Shown in pieces: positions 1 through 12,061 of a DNA stretch of 64,000 nt (position 1 is the first letter of the stretch; each line of letters opens with the position of its first letter). The stretch spans positions 35,658,784 to 35,722,783 of the forward strand of contig JAQMRL010000010.1 of the NCBI GenBank assembly GCA_035578175.1, read 5' to 3'. The notes beneath the pieces were generated by a model. The model was not told the DNA's origin and made no database searches. It saw only the letters and a program-made list of their open reading frames with translations. A program made the translations under genes and the position numbers. This stretch comes from Catonia carolina. Its lineage: Eukaryota > Arthropoda > Insecta > Hemiptera > Achilidae.

Positions 1-2171
1 TACAACACTTTTTTAAATATTATTTATTTTATGTAAGAATACTTTTTCAGAATATTAAATAGTAACTGAGGTAACACCAAAGATGTGAATTACTATAACT
101 TCCTGCGGAGCCGTAGGTCTTACTGCTATGCATCCAATTTGGTTTCATGTAAGCATTTCATGTTAGCAATTTAAAGTCTATTGATATTTAGATCGACAAG
201 AAGATTGTTTTCTTAAGTGTGTCATCTAATAAATCACTGTCAAGAATTTATAATTACTGAATAAAATAATTTTAATCCGTTATAATATTTACTTATTTAC
301 TTTTTCGGTGTTGACTCATACATGACAAGATAAAAATATTTAAATTTCTTTTAAATACTTAAAAGAATTGGCACAGGTTTGCTTTGATTTACGACATTTT
401 TAATGTAACTTAAATGTTACAATGGTTGTTATACCATTACTTTAACATATTTTATTGATGTAACCTTTCTTTGTTTAATAGATTATTTTAACATTTTATT
501 GTACTTGAAGAAAATGGAACAAAGGATGAATTCCTTAATTTACTACCATTCCAAATTATATTTTCAACACGTATTAAATTTCTAGTGTAGTTCATGTTAG
601 CTTATTTAAATGGAAGTAATATTTATTCATGTTTTATTTTAAATTATTTTAATTAAATTTATAATATAAATAAAATTACAGTTAAGTTAGTATTTTTAAG
701 TACCGTCACTAAGTTTGTTACCTTAGTCTTTAGTGACTTAATCGTTATTTCCTTATCTTTAGTCACGATGATCACTCTAGAGAATCACTTAAGAATGACA
801 TTCTGTTCACGTCTTAATTAACGTAAAAGATAATTTAGACCTCTTGAACTTTTAAAAAAATGCTTACCTCCAATTAAACAAATAATTTTGAACGATTCGT
901 CAAAATTTATTATTTTTTTGGACGTAACAGAAACTAGGTCATCAAGTTTATAAAATATTGAAAGTATTTGGTGATCTTAATCCCTTTAAATCACAAATTT
1001 AAGAAAGATTTGGATCAGTAAGTCTTTTAGAAATATTTTCTTAAACGGTGGAAAAACACAGCGTAGTTGTTTAAGTAGGTAATTTTATTTTTATTGAAAT
1101 GTTTTACTTTTAATTTTAATGTTAATCTAGTTTGTTTTGTATCTATTAGTACTTAATATAGAAAGGAGATAAAACAAAAATATTTACTTAGTCGCAAATT
1201 ATTAGAAAACTTATTCGTGTCTAAAATGCACTTGTTATTCAATTCTGAATAAAAATTATATTAAAACTTTACCCTTGTCCTTTAAATAAAAGTTAGAAAA
1301 GGAGCCAGATTATCAGCATTATCTTCTTAATATTTTCACAGTTGGCGCTGCCATTTTCATTTTTATCATTATGATCTCTATTATAGTATGATTACCTCAT
1401 TCTGGAGGATCCTCCTCATACTGGTTGTGATCCCTCCTTTTAAGCCTTACAAAAGTTTCTCAATTCTAGTGGTTCTGCTACTATGTACAATATAGTCACA
1501 AAAGTGATAAGATATAAAACAAATTCACAAAAATTTGTTGGTTTTGTAATGATTTTTCCTTTATTTACTATTTATTTATTGGGTTAAAATAATTTTAATT
1601 CACAAAAATGTAAGCCTACCATTATGTTCAGAATAAATTTCTTTATAAAAATAAGCTTATCATAAATATTCCTTAAAGATAATTTTTAAAGGCAGCTTAA
1701 GTAAAATAAATAAATCAAATTTATTTTTATTTAAACTTATATAAATTTATACGAAAAGTCAAAATATTTGGTTGGGAGTAAGAATCTTTTTTACTGCGGA
1801 GAATGCAAAAAGGAGAGGTGACAAGTGCATTAATAATTACTGCGCTTAAATTTTATCATTTTAATGTTTATCTACGGGTCATTAGTCTAGTCATTCGATT
1901 TTGTTGACAGTAGAGTGAATGGAGGCTAATGTTTGTGGTTGAAACCGTAAATTAGTTCCTACTATTTGCTGCATTCTCTGCCCACAGTTACTAGTTAAAA
2001 GGCTGCCTCATTTTCTCCTCCGCTTTTAACCTTAATAGTGAATATACCAACAAAAATAAAATATACCAATTATTACGTCATTGCAAATATAAATTATTTC
2101 TTTACGGGTACAATCTTAGAGTTTTTGTACCTAGTTAAACAAAATTCGTTGATTTCAATGTAGGTATTTTT
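1..2171. other. AT-rich stretch, nothing recognised
   Basis: Very AT-rich with frequent stops on both strands and no open frame of 60 codons. No repeat family from the rest of the window was recognised. Confidence 0.5.
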
Positions 2172-2554
2172 TAGTTTCTCTTACTGTTTATTGTTTTCGT
2201 ATCGATTTTTGAAATTGAATTTTCATCAGAAATACATGTTTTCAGGCCCCTGAACCCAAAAAATAAAGCTTTTTACGATAGGTCTGTGTATTTAAGTGTG
2301 TTTGTGTGTGTGTGTGTGTGTGTGCGTGCGTGTGTGTGTGAATAAAATATCTCAAGAACTATATGCCGTACGAAATTAAAATTTAGAATTTAAATTAGGT
2401 ATCACTTAGGACCCGATTTTATCAAAATCAGCCCACCGGAAGTAAAAGTTTATTTGTGAAATTTTTTTCTTTCTTGCGACTTTCTCAAAAACGCCTCGTA
2501 TGATTTATTTTAAAAAATCGCGTCATTTACTAAATTTTTTATGGTCTATAAGAT

Positions 2555-2650
2555 AGGAAGGCAATGTTAAACCACGTCCCTTCTCGTTTTACTTAATAAA
2601 GCCTTTAGAGGTTCAAACAAGCTTCGGTTGATGACCTAAACAACAACACC
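2555..2650 (+). repeat. R2 repeat fragment inside R1 copy 1
   Basis: Carries the R2 3' part: AAACCACGTCCC, a degraded version of the palindrome block, then TTGATGACCTAAACAACAACA. R1 and R2 both have AGGAAGGC-like wording at the left junction, which may mark where they joined. Confidence 0.6.
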
Positions 2651-2771
2651 AAGACTGGATAGGTGCAATGTCTGCTGAAATTCTCGGAGAGCTGTGCTCT
2701 CAGGGAAAAATAATTTTTCTAAGATTGTGGCCTTCATGTGCATTTTAGCGCAAAACCGTATTATAGTGAAA

Positions 2772-2925
2772 CCCGTGTTGTTGTAGTCAGCGCAACTGGA
2801 TTCTACGCCAAGATCAGGGTTTGATTCCCGATCAGGTGTGGATTTTTCCATCACTCATTTTCTTGTATATCGCCATTCAACGTCTGCATTTGCAGTAAGT
2901 TCAGAACAGTCAAACTTAAACTGAA
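2772..2925 (+). mobile_element. tRNA-derived SINE, family S2, degraded copy
   Basis: Has a tRNA-like head (GTAGTCAGCGCAACTGG as A-box region, GGGTTTGATTCCCGATC as B-box region) and a body with ATCACTCATTTTC, CGTCTGCATTTGCAG and AACAGTCAAAC, matching 25434-25600. It interrupts R1; no clear TSD was seen. Confidence 0.7.
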
Positions 2926-3100
2926 AAAATTGAAATAAATAATTTTTTATTAAGAAATTATAGAAAATTTAAAATAAATGAATTGAATAAATTTTATTTA
3001 GTCTAAAAATAACCTTTTGAAGTCTTACTGATGAATGATGTTTCTAAGTCATTAAGTAAGTCATTTTTAATGTTTTTGTCATATTCGCTAGTTGTAAGTT

Positions 3101-3495
3101 GTGTTGCTGTTTAGGTCAACAGCCGAAAGGCTGGTTTGAACCTCTAGAGATTTTCCTAAGTAAAATGAGAAGTGAGGTGGTTTACTTTTGCCTTCCTCAA
3201 TAAATTGATAAAGTATTTTTATCAGCATGTCAGGCTCACCGAAAAATACCTATTTCCACCCTGCAAATGACACCTTCACTTCATTAACCACAGGGTTTGG
3301 CTGTATAATAAAATTCATTACTCTCAGAGGAGATAACTGACTATTGTTTTTTTACACATCTATTTCTTCTGTTCTTAAATAGTTTAGTTATATAATTGGC
3401 TGAACGTGTGATAAAAAACAAAACTATTTATTTTAGCCCTGGAACTAGCAGATCGAGTGGAATTAATTTAACACTCCACATGCCTATTATGGGCC
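3101..3495 (-). repeat. R2 repeat copy, near full length
   Basis: Taking the (AAC)n end as 3', this copy is on the minus strand. It keeps the perfect CAGCC-GAAA-GGCTG hairpin next to that end and runs to the CCTATTATGGGCC block at the other. A second copy in the same orientation starts about 100 bp away. Confidence 0.8.
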
Positions 3496-3593
3496 ATTGT
3501 AAGTTGTACAGATATGAATAAATATTTTAAAAAGTTTACAAGATTGATTATATAATCAATATATGAAAATAAAATATCATTCAGGGTATTATT

Positions 3594-3990
3594 TTGTTGT
3601 TGTTGTTTAGGTCAACAGCCGAAAGGCTGGTTTGAACCTCTAGAGGTTTTACTAAGTAAAACGAGAAGTGAGGTGGTTTACTATTGCCTTCCTCACTGAG
3701 TGGAAAAGTACGCTTATCAGCATGCCGGGCCCTCTGAAAAGCACATATTTTCCACTCTGCGAATGACACCTTCACTTCATTCACCACAGGGTCTGGCTGT
3801 ACAATGAAATTCATTACTTTCAGAGGAGATAACTCTGATTAGTGTCTTTTACACCTCTACCTCTTCTGTTCTTAAATGATTCAGTCATTTAATAGGCTGA
3901 CCATGTGATAAGAAACAGAACTATTTATTTTAGCCCTGCAACGAACAAATTGAGTGTAAATAATTTGACACTCCACCTGTCTGTTATGGG
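3594..3990 (-). repeat. R2 repeat copy, near full length
   Basis: Well-preserved copy with a TTGTTGTTGTTG end on the plus strand, the CAGCCGAAAGGCTG hairpin, the perfect palindrome CCTCTAGAGG, and the distal CTGTTATGGGC block. The open frame across it is a repeat shadow, not a gene. Confidence 0.8.
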
Positions 3991-4555
3991 CAGATTATTT
4001 TGTTAAAAAGTATATACGTATAACTACATTGAATAATTAAATTTATTTAATTAGTTTTGTAAAATAATAACTGTTGCTTATCATGTAAAAGGCACCATTA
4101 AATCAATACTAAACAATAATTATTAATAAAAAAATTAATTATTTTATTAATCAATTTTATATTGATGTAGAATTTAGACATGGTATGGATAAGGGATCTT
4201 ACGAAAATTATGGTAAGTTAGTATAATACTATTTCTGAAATTTAATAATGAAAATATTACGGTTGAAAATTGTTTTACAAAGTAGTGTTATTATTGTAAT
4301 AAGATCCGTAAAGTTCTTGTTGAAACAGAAACAAGTTTTCGTAGCTCTATATAATAGAGAACACTGATTAGAATACTGCGCTGGTCGGGACAACCTCAAA
4401 ATACCTGCATTCCGCAGTGTACAATACAACTCTCTAACACAACCTATTGTATTATCGCGGTGAAATTAATACGATTCACCTACATTTTATATTAAGATTA
4501 TTTTCTTGTTGTTTCTATTCATGTTTCATTATTTATTAGCATCAAAAATCAGATG
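3991..4555. other. AT-rich stretch, nothing recognised
   Basis: Non-coding by appearance. A 66-codon minus-strand frame is composed mostly of low-information codons and matches no family I know. Confidence 0.4.
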
Positions 4556-4748
4556 TACAGAATTACTTTTTAGTTCGGTTACCCAATTGTTAATGTCTGG
4601 TAATTTTTTCTAAGAAAAGGAAATTTTGTTTTATGGCACGGAGTTGGTAGCCCTACTTAACCGGTATAGATACGGAAGAGTAAATTCTCTCTCTGAGCTG
4701 TGTAAAATTTTGTGACGTTTCCGGTCGTGTTACAAACAGAATGTCTTT

Positions 4749-4810
4749 TACCCTAGATTCTAGGGTAAACATGGGTAAATATGGGTAAACATGGTTCTAG
4801 GGCCTAGAAC
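4749..4810. repeat. Two palindromes around three 10-bp direct repeats
   Basis: TACCCTAGA-T-TCTAGGGTA (4749-4767) is a perfect 9-bp inverted repeat with a one-base centre; GTTCTAGG-G-CCTAGAAC (4794-4810) is a perfect 8-bp one. Between and overlapping them GGGTAAACAT is repeated three times (4763-4792, one change). It sits just inside the left inverted repeat of the Tc1-like element, where transposase-binding repeats can occur; function is a guess. Confidence 0.7.
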
Positions 4811-4917
4811 AACGGGTTTTCATTCTTGAACAATATTTTTCTACGAAATCGTACGCGACTGTCGAAGAATAATTTAAAATTAAATTTTTTGGTGTTACTC
4901 CACCAAAAAAAATATAA

Positions 4918-5172
4918 ATTTCTAGGCTAACAAACCGATTTCGAGAGCCAGGTAGAGTTTGCGACAGAAAACGTAGTGGTCGACCAACTCTCTTGACAGA
5001 TGACGTTTTAGAGAATGTGAAAACAAGATTGCTCAATTCTCCACGGAAAAGTTTACGAAAACTTTCCTCGCAAGTTGGTTTGTTATATTCGAATGTTCAA
5101 AACGCTGCTAAAAAATTAAAATTGTATCCGTATCTCGTACGATTAGTCGAAGAACTAAAGCCTCCAGATTAA
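4918..5172 (+). pseudogene. Tc1/mariner transposase fragment (DNA-binding region)
   Basis: About 84 codons read openly in one frame and contain RVCDRKRSGRPTLLTDD, then LENVKTRLLNSPRKSLRKLS and LKLYPYLVRLVEEL. This order (K-RSGRP hinge, SPRKS-R--S helix, YPY) is typical of the second helix-turn-helix of mariner-like transposases. The catalytic DDE/D domain is absent and upstream codons are broken by stops, so it is non-functional. Confidence 0.7.
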
Positions 5173-5499
5173 ACAAGTGATTGTTCTAGTCTAAAAGACA
5201 TACTCGTTCGTAACACGACTGGAAACGGCACAAAATTTTACACAGCTCAAGGAGAATCAACTCATACTTCGGTATCTATACCGGTGTAGTAGAGCTACAA
5301 ACTTCGTATCACGAAACAAAATCACCCTTTCTTAGAAAAAAATTACCAGACATTAACAATTGGGTAACAGGACTAAAAAATCACTCTGTAATTTGAATTT
5401 CAGTTATTAAAAGTAGTTTTTGAGATTGCTGATACCGTTACGTTGAGGGTAAACTATATTTATGGGAACCCCTAAATTAGTTGAAAACTATTTTAGATA

Positions 5500-5586
5500 A
5501 AACACTAACCACCTTTCTCCTCGTTTTTACTTAGAAAAACCTCTAGAGGTTCAAACCAGCCTTTCGGCTGTTGACCTAAAAAACAA
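5500..5586 (+). repeat. R2 repeat fragment (3' end)
   Basis: Only the last ~85 bp of R2 remain, with the perfect CCTCTAGAGG palindrome and the CAGCC-TTTC-GGCTG hairpin (plus-strand view), about 110 bp right of the Tc1-like element. Confidence 0.7.
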
Positions 5587-6245
5587 TTTCTTCATCGTTT
5601 GTCGTATCAAATATACAACGATTTCAATCCAAAGAGCTCATATCAAATTCTTCGTACGTACGTATAACCTTCGTGTACGTGCAACCTAAAATATTGTAAC
5701 ATAAAATTGATATTCTAGAAATAGATAAAAGAACAAATATTTTTAAGCCCCAATTTTAGCCCTATAGTCAACTTTCAGTCTTTAGCGAATCGTTTGATTT
5801 GTTTTCTTCTATCCCATATTTTTTTCATATTATTATATCTGGCAGTCCTCAGGTCGTCAATTATGTTATATTGTCGAAGTTTTCTAGGTTATTAAAGGCA
5901 AATTAAATTTTTTGGCCCGTATTGGTCCATCTTCTCGTCGTAGAATCATGTTGTATGTTATCCTCAAATTTTAGATCGTTGTTTATCTCCTGTAGTCAGC
6001 CTCCAGTGATTTGTATTGCATGAGAAGATTGAGAAGTTATTACAAATTTATTCTAAGAAATTAATTATATTGTAAAGAAGATATGAGTTACCACTGAATG
6101 AAATTCTTTTGAATTCTCGGAAACGCGGTTGAGACTAGAAAGGTCTTTATTACACCTATAATTTATTATTGATTCATTTCACTACGTTGCGGATTGTTCT
6201 GGTCAAACGGATTAGATTCTATAAAGGTCTCTATTCTAGTCTTTG
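5587..6245. other. Intergenic stretch, nothing recognised
   Basis: Contains TACGTACGTA-type runs near 5650 but no open frame or repeat I can place. Confidence 0.4.
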
Positions 6246-6610
6246 CACTCGACCTGTTGGTTCCAGGGTTACAAAAACTAGTTCGGTTTCTTATCACATA
6301 GTCAGCCAAATATATGACTTAACTATTTAAGAACAGAAGAAGTAGAGGTGTAAAAGATTTTACTAAGACTTATCTACTCTGGGAGTAATGAATTTCACTA
6401 TACAGCCAGACCCTGGGGTGAATGAAGTGAAGGTGTCATTTGCAGGGTAGAAAGTGGATGCTTTTCAGAGGACCGGGCATGCTGATAAGCTTTATTTTTC
6501 AACTCAGTGGGGAAGACAAAAGTAAACCACCTCACTCCTCGTTTTTCCTTAGTAAAATCTCTAGAGGTTCAAACCAGCCTTTCTGCTGTTGATCTAAACA
6601 AACAACAACA
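6246..6610 (+). repeat. R2 repeat copy
   Basis: Covers most of R2 from a GTTCCAGGG block to the 3' CTGTTGATCTAAACAAACAACAAC. The hairpin has one changed base (CAGCCTTTCTGCTG). Confidence 0.75.
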
Positions 6611-8083
6611 TATTCTAGTCTCGCCGTACCGTTCTGGAACGATCACGGTCTCAGGTATTTAAAAGCGCTAGCCCCTTTATCAACTGAGTTCAAGCCTTGA
6701 AACTGTATGAGTGAAAGATGTCGTTAGGAGGTTTTAGTTTTTATTGTAACAAGTACATCTGGGAAAGTGTCTTCGTACTTAAATCATTGTCAAATTGACT
6801 TTAGGTAAGAGACAAAATGATTAAGTATAAAATAATTTTTATTGTTAAGTTAGTCAAAGTTTAAGTTATGTCATTAATTTAATTTTAACTTGTTAGTAGT
6901 CTAAGAATAATAATTAATAATATATATATAAATAATTGTTATATAAATTCAAAGGATGTTTGTTTATTATTTAATATATCCAGATCCCGAAAATAAATTT
7001 AGCTTAAGTGTTATAATATTTCTACTATTTTCATTAGCTTTAATTTTTTTATTTACTTTCTCTTGCCATGTATGAATGACAATATGTTTATTTCGTTGTC
7101 TGCGAATTAAAATTAAGAAGAGAATTGGTTTTTTTTTCAATGTAGTTCTAAATATTTTTGTTTGTAACTTGTATTAATTTGTAACAAAGAAAAGTATTGT
7201 TTCTTAGAATCTTTAGAGTAAATTAATTTGATTTTAGAAATATATGGACAGGATTAGTGTATTGGAGTATAATAGTGTAATAGGTATTTCATTAGTATTA
7301 ATTTTAGGTTTCACTGAAATTATTCTAAGTGAACACAGGTTATGATAAACCAATATCAAAAGATAATATTGTGTTTGAAAAAATGAAATGATAAAAGTAG
7401 TAATATTTTGTTAACGAACATAAAAAAGTAAAAGAATATGAATGTCAAATATTGTTTACACCGAAAGTAAGTGAGTTAGTATAAACAGAATACATGTGAT
7501 TCGTTCGTTACATGTTGAACTAATACATTTTTAATATCTTTGTGAAATGTATTCAATGACCGTAAATCCGGTTATTACAAATTCTGAAAACGGATTTTTA
7601 GTTACTTGCCCAAAGATTGAATTTTATTTAAATTTAATGTAGTTATACATGACCTTTTTTATTTGCATTTTTTTAAATTATTTTTTACAATTCTTCTGTA
7701 CAATAAAAGTATTTTGTATTCGAATCTGATTTATTTCATAGTTTATTTATATAAATAAATTTAATATAAATACATAGTATATGGAACTATTTGTTTCTAG
7801 GAATAGTTTTAAAATGATTACTCATTTTTATCAGTAATCTTCAACATCAAATTAAAGAATTTATTCAACCTAAATTTACGAGGCATAATTTTTAATGTAC
7901 TATTTTTGTATAGAATAATAGAAATTATAAATACATTCATATTCTTAATATTTCAGCTGAATTTTAGATTTATTTCGTGATATGTATAAATTTGAGCTAT
8001 GAGTTATTTCTAAAGTAAAAGTTTTAGGACAGTTACATCTTATTACAAGAAATTTTAATTGAAACCACGTCGGAATGTAGTTG
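6611..8083. other. AT-rich stretch, nothing recognised
   Basis: No open frame of 60 codons on either strand and no shared repeat seen. Confidence 0.45.
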
Positions 8084-8422
8084 CCCATAACTGACAGGTG
8101 GATTGTTAAATTATTTGCACTAAATCTGTTAGTTTCAGTGCAACAAAAAATCTTATCACATGTTCACCTAATTAAATATAATTAGTCATAGTTATCTCCT
8201 TCAAGAGTAATGAATTTCATTATACAGCCAGACCCTGTGGTGAATGAAGTGAAGGTGTCATTTACAGGGTGGAATATGTGCTCTTCAGAGGGCCTGGCGT
8301 ACTGATGAGCATAATTTTCGACTCTGTGAGGAAGGCTATTGTAAACCACCTCACTTCTCGTTTTAATTAGTAAAATCTCTAGAGGTACAAACCAGCTTTT
8401 CGGCTGATGACCTAAAAAACAA
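8084..8422 (+). repeat. R2 repeat copy
   Basis: Runs from CCCATAACTGACAGG to GATGACCTAAAAAACAAC. It includes the conserved middle GAATTTCATTATACAGCC and GAATGAAGTGAAGGTGTC. Confidence 0.75.
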
Positions 8423-8489
8423 CGGATTGTAGAAGCACTCTTATTTTAAATATATGTTTAATTGAAATGGCATCAACTGTTTATAGTTA

Positions 8490-8640
8490 CTAACGACTAC
8501 TATGGATTATTGTAAGGAATGGGGAGTTTTAATTTGCAATAATTTTCAGACTCTAACCGGGAATCAAACTCAAGACTTATACTTTGTAATATGCAATACA
8601 GAGCAGCTTTTTAACCATTAAACTACGGAGGTGGCTTTGA
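8490..8640 (-). mobile_element. tRNA-derived SINE, family S1
   Basis: Minus-strand reading gives CCTCCGTAGTTTAATGG (A-box region), an anticodon-arm-like stretch, then TTGAGTTTGATTCCCGG (B-box region) and a body ending near CATAGTAGTCGTTA. The body resembles the S1 copies at 12062 and 52926. Confidence 0.7.
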
Positions 8641-8819
8641 TAGGAAATAAATAAAAATGTGAAATACAATCGTCAGAACACAAATAAGAGTGTAAAACTG
8701 TTAACGATTTTGAATTTTGGTCGATTTAGAAACAACTGTAACTGTAATTTATTAGAACAAGCAGTATTTATGGTATTGTACGAATGAAATATTCCCTTTT
8801 CATCTTGATTGAAGAAATT

Positions 8820-9600
8820 ACCTATTGGCAAAGCCTTATCAGCGTCCTACATTCGATCCTTAATATCTTTGTGGATTCTGTGGTAGATGTGGGTGTGACA
8901 ATGTTTGTATTTCTGGATCTGTGTGATTAACTAAATTTTAATGAAAATCAGGAAATTACTTTTAATGATCGTATTTACTACTACGTCTACATTGAGATCA
9001 TGACATATGTTAGAGTTTTTTTTAGAACTCTGCATGCGATTAAACGTAGAAATTCGTTTTGAAAAGTTTATATCATCTGTATATTGGATATTGATGTACG
9101 ATTTTATGTTTAACCGCACTTACACACTTTAAATGTTTATGTTCATTTTGTTTGTGTAGTGTAAATATTTTGGAAAGTTATGGAAAATTCTTTTTTGAAA
9201 CTTCTAGAAGGCTAGCTTAGCAACCCAAAATTAATTTAAACCTTTAAAATAAATTTAAAATATATATACAGGTTTATGCTAGTGAATCTTGGATGAATTT
9301 TGTTTGTGAACTTGAGTTGTAAAGTTGAATAAAGTTGTTGTCATTCAGAGACTTTTTAAAAACGAATCATACTGTTGTTTATATTTTCACCGAACCATAA
9401 ATTTAAGCTTCGTATACCTACATTAGCCGAATCAGGTAGTTGTAACAATTTAGTTTTTGTTCTACGCTGGAGCAGAAAGAGGCTACTATATTCACTTGAG
9501 TCATTAATGTGCGGTTCATCAAAATTCTTTTTTGTCTTGTGGATGTTCCTATATCAGATTTGAAAAATGTGTGGGCTAATTGTAAATTTTTATCGTCTCA
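8820..9600 (-). repeat. R3 repeat copy a, with coding-like segment of unknown kind
   Basis: Shares two blocks with 28490-29220 in the same order and spacing: a TTTGTGGATT-TGTGGTA block near 8865, and a block near 9375-9560. On the minus strand the second translates to TKTKLLQLPDSANVG and SLNLWFGENI, clearly like its partner. The family is not recognised. The 62-codon plus-strand frame here is its shadow. Confidence 0.45.
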
Positions 9601-10166
9601 TAATCTTCTGTAGTCAGTAAGAAATTAATGGATGGAATGGATGAAAAATAAACTAGGTTATGAATAAAGATAATATCAAAGATGTTTACTTTTCTGATCT
9701 TGTTATCATAACTTCAAACATTTTTTTTCATAAGATATGTCCAGTCCTTGTCAAATTTAAGATGATTGTACCATTTTTAAGACCTAATTTTTTAAAACTA
9801 ACCGAAACAAGTCTCTAGCTTGAATGTTTGTGTTGTTCCTGAATAATTTATTTTTCTTTATATATCGCAATGTAATGAGATTTTAAAATACCGATGGATA
9901 GAAAATCTGAGCATTTCCGAATCTTTTCCACTGACCCTAAAAAAAGTAGTTACTTGTCTTAACTTATAAATAAATTATAATAAATTAACATTGGATAAAA
10001 ATATAAAATGAAAAGTAGAATCGATTAAGTTAAGTAAACCAAATTTATTATAAAAAGGAAGGGTTTTACTTAATGGTTGCAAGATCAACTAAATACGGTG
10101 CGAATTGTTTTTACAGTGCGAGAGAACAGGTTTAATTCTTTAAAAAATAAAACTTAATTTTCCCAC

Positions 10167-10544
10167 CTGAAAAAATAAGCAGAATGCTACCCACTGATAG
10201 AAACGGTACACTCTTCGATCTTCAGCATTTCCTCCACGAGTGTTGTCTACGCCTGGATATGGTACATCAACTCCGACTTGTTTAGTGAAGGCCGCAGGTA
10301 CAGTATAAGTGGAATGAATCCAACACCAAGTATCGATTACTTCCGGAGGGATATCTTTGCCATGGACGCACTCGATTGGATTTCCAACAAACTGTTTAGC
10401 GGCTAACATTAAACAACATGCCACTAACGCAGATGTTGTCACTCGATAATGTAATCTAAATACAGTGGAGTCTATGTGAGTCCGTTTCGTTTTGAACACG
10501 CTCTTTACCCCCCCAAACACATCTAGCATAGTACCAATCGTCAT
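10167..10544 (-). CDS. Innexin first coding exon A (shaking-B-like)
   Basis: Innexins form invertebrate gap-junction channels and hemichannels in the plasma membrane. This exon encodes the N-terminal 126 residues: a short cytoplasmic segment beginning MTIGTMLDVFGGVKS, a first membrane segment at about residues 36-53, and the first extracellular loop with the two expected cysteines (C59, C74) in a CVHGKDIPPEV...TWCWIHSTYTV context. It ends with the family signature FYQWV (115-119) followed by AFCLFFQ. The frame runs on past Q126, but the sequence there is CAG then GTGGGA, a good 5' splice donor at the place where innexin similarity stops, so I end the exon there. Two in-frame ATGs are possible (M1 and M6); M6 gives the usual MLD start. 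Innexins are about 360-400 residues, so this is roughly the first third. The CVH-KDIP wording recalls shaking-B, but the subfamily is an inference. Confidence 0.9.
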
Positions 10545-10631
10545 CTTGTTTCACCACTTCCCCTAGTCGAGCCTAGGATTTCACCTAGGCTCCGACTTTC
10601 TTGCTATACCAATAAAATATCTGGCTTCCAG
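10545..10631 (-). promoter_or_regulatory. 5' leader of innexin exon A with stem-loop and putative 3' splice site
   Basis: On the minus strand the leader starts after TTTCCAG, a plausible 3' splice site, with CTGGAAGCCAG (10621-10631). It then carries a stem-loop at 10566-10596: GTCGAGCCTAGG pairs with CCTAGGCTC-(C)-GAC, one bulged base, six-base loop. The ATG follows about 20 bases later. The same two blocks occur before exon B. A splice site is inferred from conservation; a transcription start inside the leader is not excluded. Confidence 0.55.
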
Positions 10632-12061
10632 CTGGAAATATTATTAATTGTAAGTAAAACTATATTTCTTAAACATTTATTCATATTGTTTAATTACCCT
10701 AATTTACTGTTATTACGATTCAATTTAATTTCCTAATATGACCGGTAGAGCTGTACAGTAGGTTCGATTTAATGAGACAGTATTATTTAAATAAGGAACT
10801 TATGAAGTGGTTAAAAAATGAAATTTTTTCATAATTTTGTAAATTACCACATCAGCTATTATATCATATGATATTCATATGGTTAAAGTTTTAAGTTGAT
10901 AACCAAATAAATTGATTTATTTATACCGGGTATTACAAGAATTTGTAGTTAGCATTGTAAAATATAGTTTAAATCGTTCTCAAAACTTTATTATTGAAAA
11001 AATATTTAATAATAATATATTTTATAATTACCGACAAATTAACAATACAACTTTTATGCTAAATAATACACAATTTAAACTTGTAATAACGACAATAAAA
11101 AATATTGTAGAGAGAAATTTTTAATTTCAAACAAGGAATTTAAAAAAAAATCTAAAATATCCCATAGGATAAACGTTACTATCTGCATAAATTTAATTTA
11201 CTGTATCTTAATAATAATGTAATTATAATAATTTTTTTGTAAACCTTTTAAAAATGTACCAAATTATGGTTATGTAAGCAAAATTATTTATTTTTTAATG
11301 GATTAAATAATTTGATTTAATTTATTTAAAATATTTAATGGTGTAATTTGTTATTATAATAAGATTATTATTAAATTCTTCATTTCAAATAATTTTGTTT
11401 ATGAATAATGTACAAATAAGCCTATCTCCGTCTAGAAATCAAAGCCTTGAATTTACCTGTTGATTAATGGACGCCCTACATCATTATGAAAACGTTTTGT
11501 GTAAAGTTTCTGTTGATGAATTTATTGTACGTTATATATCGGCTCTTAAATTAGTGAATAGTAGTCTATTAGAAAAATTTGACGTTCGAGTCAGCATTTC
11601 TTATAATATTATTTGTGAACAACTGTTCTAAAGTATTTTCTACTGGGAAAACTGTGCGTTAATTAAGAAATTTTCTTTTTTGAACCAATAGAACTAATAA
11701 AAATGTAGGTATTAAAGTTCAGTGTGAATATTTTACTTTTGATTTTGGAAACAAACGTGTATTATGAACAACGAAATTTCGTATAATTATGATACTATAA
11801 GTAATTTAGGGGTGATGGGGAATTTTAATGCCTGGAGAATAAAAATATGCCCAACGGTATTTTCTCTGGTAGGAACCATGCATGTTAATCGTTATTCAGA
11901 TTTAAAGATTTCTTCTCCATTTCCACTTTAGATGCCTTGTGGTTGAGTAGTTCTTAAATGCTAGATTACGAGTTATTTGGTGGTTGATTGATAACAATAT
12001 TAAGATAGAGAATTGAGAATTAAATGCTTTCTTAGTTTATATTTTAAAGTCGCATCAACAG
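10632..12061. other. Putative intron/intergenic DNA between the innexin exons, part 1
   Basis: Extremely AT-rich. A 70-codon plus-strand frame at 10912-11124 is Asn/Ile/Lys-rich with no recognisable motif and looks like a chance frame. Confidence 0.4.

Larger units (their letters stand above)
2172..2940 (+). repeat. R1 repeat copy 1, carrying R2 and SINE pieces
   Basis: Shares with the other R1 copies the block around CAGGCCCCTGAACCC, then a TG/CG-rich dinucleotide tract (about 2298-2341), then an AATAAAATATCTCAAGAAC block and a block ending at TCTGCTGAAATTC. It is broken by an R2 end (2555-2650) and a tRNA-derived SINE (2772-2925). Confidence 0.7.
4558..5388 (+). mobile_element. Tc1/mariner-type derivative with long inverted repeats
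   Basis: An 831-bp element starting CAGA and ending in CTG, flanked on both sides by TA (4556-4557, 5389-5390), the Tc1/mariner target. The inverted repeats are unusually long, 4558-4750 against 5192-5388, and roughly 85% alike by eye, sharing GTTACCCAATTG, TTAATGTCTGG, CCGGTATAGATAC and GAGCTGTGTAAAATTTTGTG. Between them lies a transposase fragment (4918-5172). The element is too short to be autonomous and looks like an internally deleted, MITE-like derivative. Confidence 0.8.

Noticed and set aside
2298..2341. TG tract as a regulatory Z-DNA element
   Set aside because: The same tract recurs at the same place in other R1 copies with variable length; it is part of the repeat.
3101..3990. CRISPR-like array suggested by two direct R2 copies
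   Set aside because: The units are ~400-bp dispersed transposon-like repeats in a eukaryotic genome, not short repeats with spacers.
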